From NCBI GenBank assembly GCA_029959615.1, contig JASCOD010000002.1, positions 186,001-250,000 of the forward strand: DNA of 64,000 nt, given 5' to 3'. Below the pieces are notes generated by a model. The model ran no database searches. It was not told the origin of the DNA and worked only from the letters and a program-made list of their open reading frames with translations. Origin of the DNA: Flavobacteriaceae bacterium PS02338 (GTDB taxonomy: Bacteria; Bacteroidota; Bacteroidia; Sphingobacteriales; Sphingobacteriaceae). Made by a program: the position numbers and the translations under genes. Within the stretch, counting starts at the first letter, position 1. Every line of letters begins with the position of its first letter. This document shows positions 50,521 to 59,689 of the stretch, in pieces.

Positions 50521-51828
50521 ATGAAAAAAATTCTACCTATCATCCTTTTGACTATTGGAATCAATTCTTCGGCCCAGACTGTTGTCTTCGAACAGGATTT
50601 TCAGGCATCGGGAAGTACAAATTATTATATCAATGCCAATAGTCCAACCCTAGGGCAGTTTAATGGCTTCAACAATTCACTTGTGTCGAATGGTCAGGTT
50701 GCGCCGATCATTTCTGTGGTAGGTAATAGATTGAATTTTGACAAGACTAATTCACAAGCAGTGCCAAGTGTCTACATAACGCGTTCTACCGATTTTTCAG
50801 TAGTTCCGCTGGTACTCAAATTAGAATTTGATGTGGAGGTGACTAATATTACCTCTGGTTCTAACCTTGCCTTTAAATTTGAGGTGGGACAGAATTTTCC
50901 CTATACTTATAACACTACGCCAACCTCTACGAATATACATTCTAGTATTGGGCTGAGACTGACAACCACTGCTGGAGTAAATGATAATGAATTTTTTATA
51001 CGACGCATTACCGGAGGCGCAAATAGCACAAACAGCTATGCTGGAGTTCGACGTCTAACGTGGGTAATCAATAACTCTGGATCGGACTATAGTTATACTG
51101 GACCCGATGGACAGCCAAGGCTGGTCACTAATGATAAGCATGATATGTGGGTGGGATCAGAACTAGTGTTTGGAAATTCGGACTGTGCAGCTGCCAGCCC
51201 TGCTTTAAGGAATATCAGGATTACATTTTCTTCTGGAAATGCCAATGTGGCAATAGATAACATGAAGTTCACTTCCTTATTGGATACACCGCTACCTGTT
51301 ACCTTAACCTCATTTACAGGCAAGGTGCAAAATAGATCAATTTTGTTAAACTGGACTACGGCTTCGGAGCAAAACAATAAAAGTTTTACGCTTTCGCGAA
51401 GCCATGATGGGAAGACCTTTGAAGCGATCACTGTTCTAGATGGCGCAGGAAACTCTGTGATGGCGAAAAACTATAGCTACGTAGACCAAAACCCATATCC
51501 AGGAGTTAACTACTATAAGCTTCAGCAGGAGGATTTCAATGGGGACAAGCAGGAACCAGTGATCATTCCCGTAAACTCTGGTATCAGCGGTACGCAATTA
51601 AGTGCATTTATCAAGACAGAGGGCTTAGTAGTTAATATACTATCACCTCATAAAACAAAGGGCACCATTGGGCTATATAATATTTATGGCCAAAAAATTT
51701 ATATGAAGCAACAGCAGGTAAATTGGGGGGATAATCAATTTATATTGCCCTCATTAAAAATGCTGGGCGTATATGTTATCCGTTATGTAGCGGATGGAGA
51801 GGTTATTTCTCAAAAGATAAAACTGTAG
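50521..51828 (+). CDS. Secreted protein with T9SS C-terminal sorting domain
   Basis: A 435-residue exported protein: signal peptide MKKILPIILLTIGINSSAQ, a jelly-roll-like beta domain with a discoidin/MAM-type feel (about 20-255), a fibronectin-like linker (PLPVTLTSFTGKVQNRSI, LNWTTASEQNNKSFTLSR), and a C-terminal type A-like sorting domain (GTIGLYNIYGQKIY to GVYVIRYVADGEVISQKIKL). T9SS moves such proteins across the outer membrane and often anchors them. No enzymatic motif is visible. Its place in the riboswitch operon suggests a corrinoid-related role. Confidence 0.78.
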   Translation: MKKILPIILLTIGINSSAQTVVFEQDFQASGSTNYYINANSPTLGQFNGFNNSLVSNGQVAPIISVVGNRLNFDKTNSQAVPSVYITRSTDFSVVPLVLKLEFDVEVTNITSGSNLAFKFEVGQNFPYTYNTTPTSTNIHSSIGLRLTTTAGVNDNEFFIRRITGGANSTNSYAGVRRLTWVINNSGSDYSYTGPDGQPRLVTNDKHDMWVGSELVFGNSDCAAASPALRNIRITFSSGNANVAIDNMKFTSLLDTPLPVTLTSFTGKVQNRSILLNWTTASEQNNKSFTLSRSHDGKTFEAITVLDGAGNSVMAKNYSYVDQNPYPGVNYYKLQQEDFNGDKQEPVIIPVNSGISGTQLSAFIKTEGLVVNILSPHKTKGTIGLYNIYGQKIYMKQQQVNWGDNQFILPSLKMLGVYVIRYVADGEVISQKIKL

Positions 51829-51882
51829 GCATAAATACTATAGTTATCTTTGGCGAAAATTGGTAATAAGTTAAGTATTTTG

Positions 51883-53895
51883 ATGGTTGTTAAGTTTGTT
51901 TTTGGTTTAGCTTTATTTGTGGGTCTTGTTCTGGTCCCGAAGGTTCTGCTTGCCCAAAATACAGATAGTGTGAACAAGGTAAACCAGCTAAAAGAGGTTG
52001 AAATTTTGCAGTATCGATTAAATAAGCAACATTCCTCTCCTGTTCCTCAGCAACTCTTAACAGAACATGAACTCAAACGCATCAATAGCTTGTCAGTTGC
52101 AGATGCCGTGCGCTATTTTTCGGGTGTGCAGTTAAAAGATTATGGAGGTGTTGGTGGCTTAAAAACCGTAAACATCCGTAGTATGGGAACCAACCATACC
52201 AGTGTATTTTTAGATGGAATAGCCATAGGCAACGCTCAAAACGGACAGGTGGATTTGGGCAAGTACACCCTAGATAATTTGGAAGAAATCTCATTGCTGA
52301 GTGGACAAAATCCTAATTTGTTACAACCAGCTAAAGCTTATGCTTCTGCCAGTAGTATCTTCTTAAAGACGAAATCTCCAGACTTTAACACTAAGAAAAG
52401 ACAGGAGCTTAACACAGATTTAAAGCTGGGTGATTTTGGGCTCCTTAATCCAAATATTACCTATTGCCAAAAGCTTAGAGAGAGGCTATGGTCTAGTGTA
52501 AGTACATCTTACATTCATGCGAATGGAAGGTATAAGTTTAGGCTTACCAATGGGGTTTATGATACTACGGCGGTGCGAAACAATGGCGATGTAGAAAGGT
52601 TTAGGTTGCAAGCGTCGTTGTTTGGGAAGGGTAGAGATAGCTCTTCTTGGAATGTACAGGCTTACTCTTTTTTATCTGATAGAGGATTACCAGGTGCCAT
52701 TGTAGCCAACAAGTTTGATTACAGTCAACGGATATGGGACAGGAATTTTTTCTTGCAGGGCAGCTACCAAAAGAAACTTAATAAGCTAGAGCTACTGCTT
52801 AATGGTAAGGCCTCATTTGATTACATGCGGTTTTTAGATCCAGAATACGTAACCGATAAGGGATTTTTGGATAACCGTTTTAAAGAGAAGGAAGGATATT
52901 TCTCAGCTGCATTTAAATACGCTATTGATAAGCAATGGCAGGTCTCATTTTCAAGTGATTATCTGTTACAAGATTTGGATGCCAATATCTACAGGTTTGC
53001 TTACCCAACAAGACATACTTTTCTGAATGTAATTAATGCCGCCTATACTACAGATAGGTTTAGTATTCAAGGAAATCTTTTAAGTACCAGTGTTATCGAT
53101 AAAGTAGAAGCTTATCTTTCTGCTGGAAATAAACAGGTGTTTAGTCCAACGGTAATGTTTTCTTTGCAATTGTTTGATGAAGTGCCATTAAGACTAAGAG
53201 GCTTTTATAAGGATATCTTTCGTATGCCTACTTTTAATGATCTCTACTATACTTTCATCGGTAATACCTTGTTACGACCAGAGTTTACCAAGCAATATGA
53301 TTTAGGGATTACCTATGCACTGGCATTTAAACAAAGTAAAGTAAAGTACTTAGATGTACAAACAGACGTATATTATAATACCGTTACAGATAAAATTGTA
53401 GCACAGCCAGGCGCTAACTTATTCCGTTGGATCATGTATAATATTGGGAAAGTAGAAATTAGAGGTTTAGAAACCAATGTGAAGATAGGGATTAGCCTAG
53501 TCAAGGATCTTGAATTGGGATTAGGGATAAATTATACCTATCAGGAAGCCATTGATGTAACCGATAAAAATCAAACACATTATGGTGATCAAATTCCTTA
53601 TATCCCGCATCATAGTGGTTCGTTTTTAGGGAGATTAGATTATAAGAAATGGAAACTAAACTACAGTTTCATTTATACAGGTTTTCGATATAACCAAAAG
53701 GCAAATATTTTGGTAAACTACATGGAGCCTTGGTATACACATGATGCTGCCATAGGCTATTCATTTGATGTTGGCAAGCAAAGTTTAGGAGTTAACGCCG
53801 AGGTCAATAACCTGTTGAATCAATACTATGATGTTATTCCTAATTTCCCAATGCCAGGGCGTAATTATCGTTTAACCTTAAGCTATACTTTATGA
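51883..53895 (+). CDS. TonB-dependent outer-membrane receptor, BtuB-like
   Basis: A ~670-residue receptor: signal peptide (FVFGLALFVGLVLVPKVLLAQ), plug domain (about 40-170; LKEVEILQY TonB-box-like region, SVADAVRYFSGVQLKDYGG, NIRSMGTNHTSVFLDGI) and a 22-strand-type barrel ending NYRLTLSYTL with terminal aromatic and Leu. Size and plug match BtuB-type cobalamin receptors rather than SusC. The ATG at 51883 is preferred; a TTG at 51850 is also in frame. Its stop overlaps the next gene (ATGA), so the lipoprotein partner is translationally coupled. Confidence 0.9.
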   Translation: MVVKFVFGLALFVGLVLVPKVLLAQNTDSVNKVNQLKEVEILQYRLNKQHSSPVPQQLLTEHELKRINSLSVADAVRYFSGVQLKDYGGVGGLKTVNIRSMGTNHTSVFLDGIAIGNAQNGQVDLGKYTLDNLEEISLLSGQNPNLLQPAKAYASASSIFLKTKSPDFNTKKRQELNTDLKLGDFGLLNPNITYCQKLRERLWSSVSTSYIHANGRYKFRLTNGVYDTTAVRNNGDVERFRLQASLFGKGRDSSSWNVQAYSFLSDRGLPGAIVANKFDYSQRIWDRNFFLQGSYQKKLNKLELLLNGKASFDYMRFLDPEYVTDKGFLDNRFKEKEGYFSAAFKYAIDKQWQVSFSSDYLLQDLDANIYRFAYPTRHTFLNVINAAYTTDRFSIQGNLLSTSVIDKVEAYLSAGNKQVFSPTVMFSLQLFDEVPLRLRGFYKDIFRMPTFNDLYYTFIGNTLLRPEFTKQYDLGITYALAFKQSKVKYLDVQTDVYYNTVTDKIVAQPGANLFRWIMYNIGKVEIRGLETNVKIGISLVKDLELGLGINYTYQEAIDVTDKNQTHYGDQIPYIPHHSGSFLGRLDYKKWKLNYSFIYTGFRYNQKANILVNYMEPWYTHDAAIGYSFDVGKQSLGVNAEVNNLLNQYYDVIPNFPMPGRNYRLTLSYTL

Positions 53896-55013
53896 GAAAG
53901 ATAGTAGGCATATGGTGTTTAGCTCTTGGGCTTTTGTCTTGTAGAAAAGATCCACGGCCTTTACCGGCAGAGGTAAGTTTGGTAGAGCCAGACCCAACTT
54001 CTGTATTGACAGGCATGTATCTGGTAAACGAAGGTAACATGAATATGAACAAGGCTTCGCTAGATTACCTTGATCTGATCAACGGCGTTTACACTCGTAA
54101 CTTTTATAATCAAGTAAACCCTGGAATTACCAAGGGGCTAGGCGATGTAGGCAATGATATCGGTATTTATGGCGGTAAACTTTATGTAGTAGTCAACATC
54201 TCTAATAAAGTGGAAGTTTTAGATGTTAAAACGGGTAAACGCATTAATCAAATTAACCTCACCAACTGTAGGTATATTTCCTTTGCTAATGGTAAGGCTT
54301 ATGTAAGCGCTTATTTAGGAAGGGTAGGTGATCCTACAGCTGCTAATGGTATTGTTGCAGAAATAGATACCGCAAAGTTAAGTATCAATAGAACAGTAGA
54401 AGTGGGAAGACAGCCAGAGGAAATGGCTGTGGTAAACAACAAGCTATATGTAGCCAATTCAGGTGGTTATAGTCCACCCAATTACGAAAGTACAATTTCG
54501 GTAATCGATTTGAATAGCTTTAAGGAAGTTAAGCGTATAGAAGTAGCTATTAATCTACATCGTTTAAAGGCCGACCGTTATGGCGATTTGTATGTAACTT
54601 CCCGTGGCGATTATTACACCATTCCTTCTAAGCTTTTCGTAATTGATACACAAACCGAACAAGTTAAAAAGACTTTTGATTTGGCGGCCAGTAATCTAGC
54701 TATAGATGATGACAAGGCTTACATTTACGCCACAGCGTGGAATTATATTCAGGGTAAAAATACCATCAATTACTATATGATTGATGTGAAGGATGAAAGT
54801 TTGTTGGCTACGCAGTTTATTACCGATGGTACGCAAAAGAATATTGAGGTTCCTTATGGTATTGCTGTAAATCCTTATACTAAAGAAGTATACGTAACTG
54901 ATGCCAAAGATTATGTTACACCGGGCAAATTGCATTGCTATACACCTTATGGAAAGCTGAAATGGTCAGTAACTACAGGTGATATACCTGCCCACGTAGT
55001 ATTTGTAAAATAA
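53892..55013 (+). CDS. Surface propeller lipoprotein, YncE/DUF5074-like (BtuG-like partner of the TonB receptor)
   Basis: A 373-residue lipoprotein: signal ending LLSC (Cys about residue 17) then RKDPRP. The mature domain is a beta propeller (TGMYLVNEGNMNMNKASLDY, IYGGKLYVVVNISNKVEVL, EMAVVNNKLYVANSGG, DLYVTSRGDYYT). It overlaps the receptor gene by four bases, the arrangement seen in BtuB/BtuG pairs, where the propeller caps the receptor and binds B12 very tightly. The C-terminus GDIPAHVVFVK is shared with the next gene product. Confidence 0.85.
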   Translation: MRKIVGIWCLALGLLSCRKDPRPLPAEVSLVEPDPTSVLTGMYLVNEGNMNMNKASLDYLDLINGVYTRNFYNQVNPGITKGLGDVGNDIGIYGGKLYVVVNISNKVEVLDVKTGKRINQINLTNCRYISFANGKAYVSAYLGRVGDPTAANGIVAEIDTAKLSINRTVEVGRQPEEMAVVNNKLYVANSGGYSPPNYESTISVIDLNSFKEVKRIEVAINLHRLKADRYGDLYVTSRGDYYTIPSKLFVIDTQTEQVKKTFDLAASNLAIDDDKAYIYATAWNYIQGKNTINYYMIDVKDESLLATQFITDGTQKNIEVPYGIAVNPYTKEVYVTDAKDYVTPGKLHCYTPYGKLKWSVTTGDIPAHVVFVK

Positions 55014-55039
55014 ATAGAATAAAAAATAGATAAATAGAT

Positions 55040-56170
55040 ATGAATAGAAAGAATTACTTGAAGACTCTAGTTTTCGCTTTTGGAGCTCTAGCTGTAACCT
55101 TAGTAGGTTGTAAAAAAGATAAAGAAGAAGATAAGATGCTTATTCCAAAGATAACCGGAACTAAAGGTGTTTATATGCTTTGCGAAGGTACTATGGGTAG
55201 TGAAAACAGTGTGATTACTTATTACGATATAGAGAAAAAAACTACGGTTAAAGATTACTATAAGCAGGTAAATGGTACAGGTTTGGGCGAAACGGCTATA
55301 GATTTGAAGCCTTATGGCAGTAAAATGTATTGTGTAGTGAGTGGCATACAGGGTGCCAAAAAATCTTTTATAGATGTGATGGATATACAAACCGGAAAAT
55401 CAATTAAAAGGATATCTTTTAATGGTGATACTGAAGGTTTTCTACCTCGTTTTATCACTTTTTATAAAGACAAAGCTTATGTGTCTAGGTATGATGGTGT
55501 AATTAGTCGTATAGATACTGCTAGCCTAACGGTTGATGCAAACTTACAGCTTAGAAATGGTAATGTTAATGCTGCTGGCTTAGAGGGCTTGGCTGTTGCA
55601 AACGGTAAATTATATGTGACTAATTCTGTTCATCCCTTACATCCAAGCGGTGGTAATCAAGTAAGCGTAATAGATTTGGCTACTTTTACTAAAAGCAAAG
55701 ATATCACGGTAACTATTAATCCAGTGAGAATTGCGGCTAGTGCTGCAGGAGAGTTATTAGTAATTTCTTGGGGAAATTACAGCACAATTAATCCTTCAGT
55801 GCAAAAAATTAGCAGTGTAACCGATCAGGTTACAGGTACTTACCAAATTGACGCTAGTGCTTTAGCAATAGGCAGAGATCAGGCTTATTTAGTTACCGAC
55901 TGGGGCTATGGTTTCTTGAAATTTAACTTGGCTAACGGCACTACCAATAACTTCATTAGCGATGGTACAGCATTTACTGGTGGATATGGTGTTACTGTAG
56001 GCTCTTTTGATCAAAATGTAGTTTTTGCTGATGCTATGAATTACGCAGCTGAGGGTAAAGCTTTGGTTTTTGATAAAGACGGCAAAAAACTTTACGAGTT
56101 TGCCACAGGTCCGTTGCCACAGCATGCGATTTTTAATTACAAGTACGAATATGAGTATAAAGCATTTTAA
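55040..56170 (+). CDS. Surface propeller lipoprotein, DUF5074-like (second BtuG-like paralogue)
   Basis: A 376-residue lipoprotein with signal ending TLVGC (Cys about 24) and mature start KKDKEEDK, a strong surface-export pattern. The propeller shows GVYMLCEGTMGSENSVITYY, KMYCVVSGIQG, GLAVANGKLYVTNS and GPLPQHAIFN, clearly paralogous to the previous gene product. It is 26 bp after that gene and overlaps the next by 20 bp. Inferred corrinoid-binding or receptor-associated protein. Confidence 0.83.
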   Translation: MNRKNYLKTLVFAFGALAVTLVGCKKDKEEDKMLIPKITGTKGVYMLCEGTMGSENSVITYYDIEKKTTVKDYYKQVNGTGLGETAIDLKPYGSKMYCVVSGIQGAKKSFIDVMDIQTGKSIKRISFNGDTEGFLPRFITFYKDKAYVSRYDGVISRIDTASLTVDANLQLRNGNVNAAGLEGLAVANGKLYVTNSVHPLHPSGGNQVSVIDLATFTKSKDITVTINPVRIAASAAGELLVISWGNYSTINPSVQKISSVTDQVTGTYQIDASALAIGRDQAYLVTDWGYGFLKFNLANGTTNNFISDGTAFTGGYGVTVGSFDQNVVFADAMNYAAEGKALVFDKDGKKLYEFATGPLPQHAIFNYKYEYEYKAF

Positions 56171-57104
56171 TAGCCTTGCCAAAAACACTTGCTATCTGCT
56201 ACTGTTTGCTGTAACGCTTATTGCTTGCAAAAAAGATCAACCAGTAGAAGAAGAACCTATAGTGGATAAGAAGCAGGCTTATATTGCGAAGATTTTTGAA
56301 TATAAGCCTGCCCCAGGGCAATTTACCAATACAGATAGTTATGGAACGCTTGCCAAAACAAAAGATTTAATTGGTGGTGTAGATAATGGATTGGTTTCGC
56401 TGGGTGGTTATGGTGGCTATATCGTATTTGGGTTCAACCAATCGGTAAAAAACAAAGACAGTTATGATTTTGGTATTTATGGCAATCCTTTGATTGGGGT
56501 TGGGATGGAATGGTCTGAGCCTGGCATTGTTTGCGTAATGCAGGATAAGAATAAAAATGGTTTGCCTGACGATGGAGAGTGGTATGAGTTGGCTGGAAGC
56601 GAATATACCGCCACGGAAACGACTAAAAATTATACCATAACCTATTATCGTCCCGCAAGTTTGACCGAAGATTTGAGATGGACAGATAGCAAGGGGAATT
56701 CAGGTTATGTGCTACGTAATCAGTATCATGCCCAAGATTATTTCCCTAATTGGGTTACCGGTAACCAAGTTCAGTTTACGGGAACATTATTGCAAAGTAG
56801 GCTGCAGCTCAACAATGGCATTGTTCTTAATCAGCCATTCAGTTTCGGTTATGCAGATAATGGTTCACCTAATTACCTTAAACTGGCTAATGAACTAAGC
56901 AGAGGCTATAATAGTTTCGATATTGATTGGGCTGTAGATAGCAATGGAAACAAAGTGAGTTTAACGCAGATAGATTTTGTGAAAGTATACACCGGACAAA
57001 ATAGCAATGGTAATCCGGGAGCCTATGCTAATCATCCGCAAGCTAGAACAGTTGGTGAGGTTTCAACCGAGATTGGTGGAGCTGTAGATTTGAATATAAA
57101 GTAG
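56151..57104 (+). CDS. Surface lipoprotein of a cobalamin-operon-associated family
   Basis: A ~317-residue lipoprotein starting at the ATG 56151 (MSIKHFNSLAKNT), with signal ending TLIAC and mature start KKDQPVEEEP. Conserved-looking segments: YKPAPGQFTN, GLVSLGGYGGYIVFGFNQS, WSEPGIVCVMQDKNKNGLPD and GEWYELAGSEY, then a beta-rich C-terminal half. This combination is known to me from B12-receptor loci of Bacteroidota but without a proven function. A frame opens earlier at 56070, but the lipoprotein signal fixes the later start; it overlaps the previous gene by 20 bp. Confidence 0.78.
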   Translation: MSIKHFNSLAKNTCYLLLFAVTLIACKKDQPVEEEPIVDKKQAYIAKIFEYKPAPGQFTNTDSYGTLAKTKDLIGGVDNGLVSLGGYGGYIVFGFNQSVKNKDSYDFGIYGNPLIGVGMEWSEPGIVCVMQDKNKNGLPDDGEWYELAGSEYTATETTKNYTITYYRPASLTEDLRWTDSKGNSGYVLRNQYHAQDYFPNWVTGNQVQFTGTLLQSRLQLNNGIVLNQPFSFGYADNGSPNYLKLANELSRGYNSFDIDWAVDSNGNKVSLTQIDFVKVYTGQNSNGNPGAYANHPQARTVGEVSTEIGGAVDLNIK

Positions 57105-57144
57105 GAGTAAGACCAACTAATAAATAAAATTATAAAATATATAG

Positions 57145-58245
57145 ATGTTAAAAATTAGAACGATAAAAGCTACCTTTTTCAAGTGCCTAGTTTTGGCAGT
57201 TTTTGCGGTGGCTGTGATTGGATGCGATAAAAATGAAGTAATTGAAGAAGAGGTAAAGCCTTCTACTTATGCGGATGGTATTTTGTTGTTAAACGGTACG
57301 GATGTAAATGGTACGGGAGGTGGCAATATCTCCTTTTTAGATGCAAATGAAAACTTAACTCTAGATGTCTTTTCTAAAGAAAACAATAGCAGCAAGACGT
57401 CGCCTTCTACCATGTATTTTTTCGATAAAGGAGATCAGTTGTATGTAACTTCATCTAAAGGTCCAAACTATGTCTCGTTAATAGATAAAAAGACTTTAAA
57501 GATTCAAAGTAGCGTTACTACTTCTGGTATTGCAAATCTTTCCTATTTCGCAACTGTTGACGGAAAAACAGGTTATGTGATAAGCAGTGCAAGTAGAAAG
57601 ATTGGTCTTTATCCCGTAGATTTAGCTACTGGCAGTATTGGCTCAACCTTAATTACAGGCACCGCAAATTTACCTAGGATCCCAATGACGCTAACCACTG
57701 ATGGTTACATTATGCCTGTAGCCAAGCAATTGGTTAAGGTTAGTAATGGGGTTGTACAGCCGCTGTTAACCTATACCGAAAATGTAGCAGGCTTAGTGAA
57801 AACTAGCGAGGGACAAGTTTGGGTGGGTGTACAAGGATCTACTGCCAATAAAGCTAAATTTGTAAGGGTAGATGCCAATTTTACGGAACAGGAAACGATA
57901 GAAATAGATAACACATTTTTACTGCCTGCTAATGGTGTACTTACAGCATCTGGTACAGATGAATTTATCTATTGGCAAGAAACCTCTACTGGCGATTTTT
58001 GTAGATTTAGTACTAAAACCAAAAAAGCAGAATTGGTAACAGATGCGTTAACTGCGGGTTTTGGCTTTGCAACAAGTTGGAAAGTTAATCCTAAAACAGG
58101 CGAATTGTATATTGTTGATACGCCAAATCTTTCTACTGGAAAAGATTCTTTTAGCGATTTGTACATCTATGGAAAAGATAAAAAGCTAAGGAAGAAAATA
58201 GCTAAAGTAGGTTATCAAGTTACAGATGTTATTTTTCCTAAATAG
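57145..58245 (+). CDS. Surface lipoprotein with diverged DUF5074-like propeller
   Basis: A 366-residue lipoprotein: signal ending VAVIGC (Cys about 28), mature start DKNEVIEEEV (acidic surface-export pattern). Beta-propeller blades are visible (DGILLLNGTDVNGTGGGNIS, QLYVTSSKGPNYVSLIDKK, QVWVGVQGSTANKAKFVRV, KTGELYIVDTPNL) but more diverged than in the three upstream paralogues. It is 40 bp after the previous gene. Probable corrinoid-binding accessory; no direct motif proves the ligand. Confidence 0.8.
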   Translation: MLKIRTIKATFFKCLVLAVFAVAVIGCDKNEVIEEEVKPSTYADGILLLNGTDVNGTGGGNISFLDANENLTLDVFSKENNSSKTSPSTMYFFDKGDQLYVTSSKGPNYVSLIDKKTLKIQSSVTTSGIANLSYFATVDGKTGYVISSASRKIGLYPVDLATGSIGSTLITGTANLPRIPMTLTTDGYIMPVAKQLVKVSNGVVQPLLTYTENVAGLVKTSEGQVWVGVQGSTANKAKFVRVDANFTEQETIEIDNTFLLPANGVLTASGTDEFIYWQETSTGDFCRFSTKTKKAELVTDALTAGFGFATSWKVNPKTGELYIVDTPNLSTGKDSFSDLYIYGKDKKLRKKIAKVGYQVTDVIFPK

Positions 58246-58250
58246 TTTGC

Positions 58251-58258
58251 TAACTTTG
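58251..58258 (+). promoter_or_regulatory. Possible internal -7 box before the DUF6580 gene
   Basis: TAACTTTG matches TAnnTTTG, 20 bp before the ATG at 58279. It could allow expression of the membrane protein when the riboswitch is off. Confidence 0.4.
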
Positions 58259-58278
58259 CAACTCAATTAAAATATCAG

Positions 58279-58857
58279 ATGGAAAGAAAATCAAATGCCA
58301 GACTACTCGTATTGTTAACATTTGTTGCCTTCATTATAGGTTTAAGAATGATTGCACCACTTTCTCCAGATTTTAAATGGTTTGCCAATTTCTCTGGTGT
58401 AGGTGCGGTAGCTATTTTTAGCGGTAGTTATTTTAAGAACAAATTTTCTGCTTATATATTACCGATGTTAGTTTTATTGCTTAGCGATTTAGGTTTGGCA
58501 ATGACCATGGGTGTTAACTATGGATTTTATCAAGGTTGGTACTATACCTACATTGCATTTGCTTTAATGGTATTGGTAGGACAATTATTGGTGAGCAAAG
58601 TAACCGTTACAAATGTATTTGCAGCTAGTTTAGTGGGCGTATTTATCCACTGGATCATTTCTGATTTTGGTGTTTGGTATGGCTCTACATATTATCCGCA
58701 AACTTTAACTGGTTTCTGGGCTTGTTTGGTAGCTGCTATCCCTTTCGAACTCAATTTCCTTTATAGTACCCTAATCTACTCGGTAATAATGTTTGTAGGT
58801 TTTGAAGCTTTGAAATCTAAATTCCCTTCTTTAGGATATAGAACTGCCTTAGCGTAG
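58279..58857 (+). CDS. DUF6580-type membrane protein, candidate ECF-like corrinoid transporter component
   Basis: A 192-residue protein with five to six membrane helices (LVLLTFVAFIIGLRMI, GVGAVAIFSGSYFKNKFSAY, ILPMLVLLLSDLGLAMTMG, GFWACLVAAIPFELNFLYST). The layout (small, multi-helix, conserved aromatic loops such as GFYQGWYYTYIAF) resembles ECF transporter substrate-binding components. It is the last gene of the cobalamin-riboswitch operon, right before the terminator, and no BtuCDF transporter genes are present here. Transport of corrinoids across the inner membrane is inferred from context. Confidence 0.8.
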   Translation: MERKSNARLLVLLTFVAFIIGLRMIAPLSPDFKWFANFSGVGAVAIFSGSYFKNKFSAYILPMLVLLLSDLGLAMTMGVNYGFYQGWYYTYIAFALMVLVGQLLVSKVTVTNVFAASLVGVFIHWIISDFGVWYGSTYYPQTLTGFWACLVAAIPFELNFLYSTLIYSVIMFVGFEALKSKFPSLGYRTALA

Positions 58858-58876
58858 TTGTTTAATATAGGAATTG

Positions 58877-58914
58877 AAAGCCCTCTTGTAGCAATGCAAG
58901 AGGGCTTTTTTGTT
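58877..58914 (+). terminator. Intrinsic terminator closing the cobalamin operon
   Basis: Twelve-bp perfect stem AAAGCCCTCTTG (58877-58888) with CAAGAGGGCTTT (58897-58908), loop TAGCAATG, then TTTGTTTT. It follows the DUF6580 stop by about 20 bp. Confidence 0.9.
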
Positions 58915-58937
58915 TTAAAGATTTGTCACGTAGAATC

Positions 58938-58956
58938 AAATTCGTGCATCTGTGGC
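58938..58956. repeat. Half copy of the GCCACAGAT element
   Basis: AAATTCGTGCATCTGTGGC corresponds to one arm of the element at 46413 and 61044. Confidence 0.55.
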
Positions 58957-58987
58957 TACCTATGTTCTATTTTACTAATTTTATGGA

Positions 58988-59668
58988 ATGAAAAAGAAGC
59001 TAGTGGTGCTAACTGGTGCAGGTATTAGTGCAGAAAGTGGTTTAAAGACTTTTAGAGATGCCGATGGTTTATGGGAAGGTTATAATGTAATGGATGTGGC
59101 TACACCGGAAGCTTGGGCTCGCAATCCTGAATTGGTACAGCGTTTCTACAATGAGAGAAGAAAACAGGTTTTGACGGCAGAACCCAATGATGCCCACCGC
59201 TTATTAGCTAAATTGGAAGCAGATTATGACGTAGCTATTATTACTCAGAATATAGATGATTTGCACGAAAGAGCTGGCTCAGCGAATGTTACTCATTTAC
59301 ATGGCATCATTACTTATGCGCAATCTTCTAGAAGAGCTTCGCTGATTTATCCTATTGATGGTGATGAAATTAAGATGGGAGAATTGTGTAAATGGGGCTC
59401 CCAATTGCGGCCTCACGTGGTTTGGTTTGGAGAAGCCGTACCCATGATTGAAAAAGCTGCTGAAATTTGTGCAGGGGCAGATGTGTTCATTCTAATCGGG
59501 ACTTCTCTGGCGGTTTACCCGGCTGCGGGGCTAATAGATTACGTTCCTAGTTCGGTTCCTAAATATATCATTGATCCAAAAATACCTCCTGTTTCTGGTT
59601 TGAATAATGTAATTAAGATTACAAAGAGTGCTACCGAAGGGATGAAACAATTGATGGAGGTTTTATAA
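58988..59668 (+). CDS. cobB: NAD-dependent protein deacylase (sirtuin, SIR2 family)
   Basis: A 226-residue sirtuin: NAD-binding GAGISAESGLKTFRDADG, QNIDDLHERAG, catalytic His105 in THLHG, RPHVVWFGE and GTSLAVYPAAGL. Tyr54 and Arg57 in RFYNERRKQ form the YxxR pattern of class III sirtuins, which prefer succinyl/malonyl-lysine. The four zinc cysteines of larger sirtuins are reduced, as in short bacterial forms. It lies behind the B12-operon terminator and is probably transcribed separately. Confidence 0.94.
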   Translation: MKKKLVVLTGAGISAESGLKTFRDADGLWEGYNVMDVATPEAWARNPELVQRFYNERRKQVLTAEPNDAHRLLAKLEADYDVAIITQNIDDLHERAGSANVTHLHGIITYAQSSRRASLIYPIDGDEIKMGELCKWGSQLRPHVVWFGEAVPMIEKAAEICAGADVFILIGTSLAVYPAAGLIDYVPSSVPKYIIDPKIPPVSGLNNVIKITKSATEGMKQLMEVL

Positions 59669-59689
59669 AAAAACCTATTAGTCACGATA

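Noticed and set aside
56070..56150. Longer N-terminus for the 56151 lipoprotein
   Set aside because: It overlaps the preceding gene and would bury the lipoprotein signal inside the chain.
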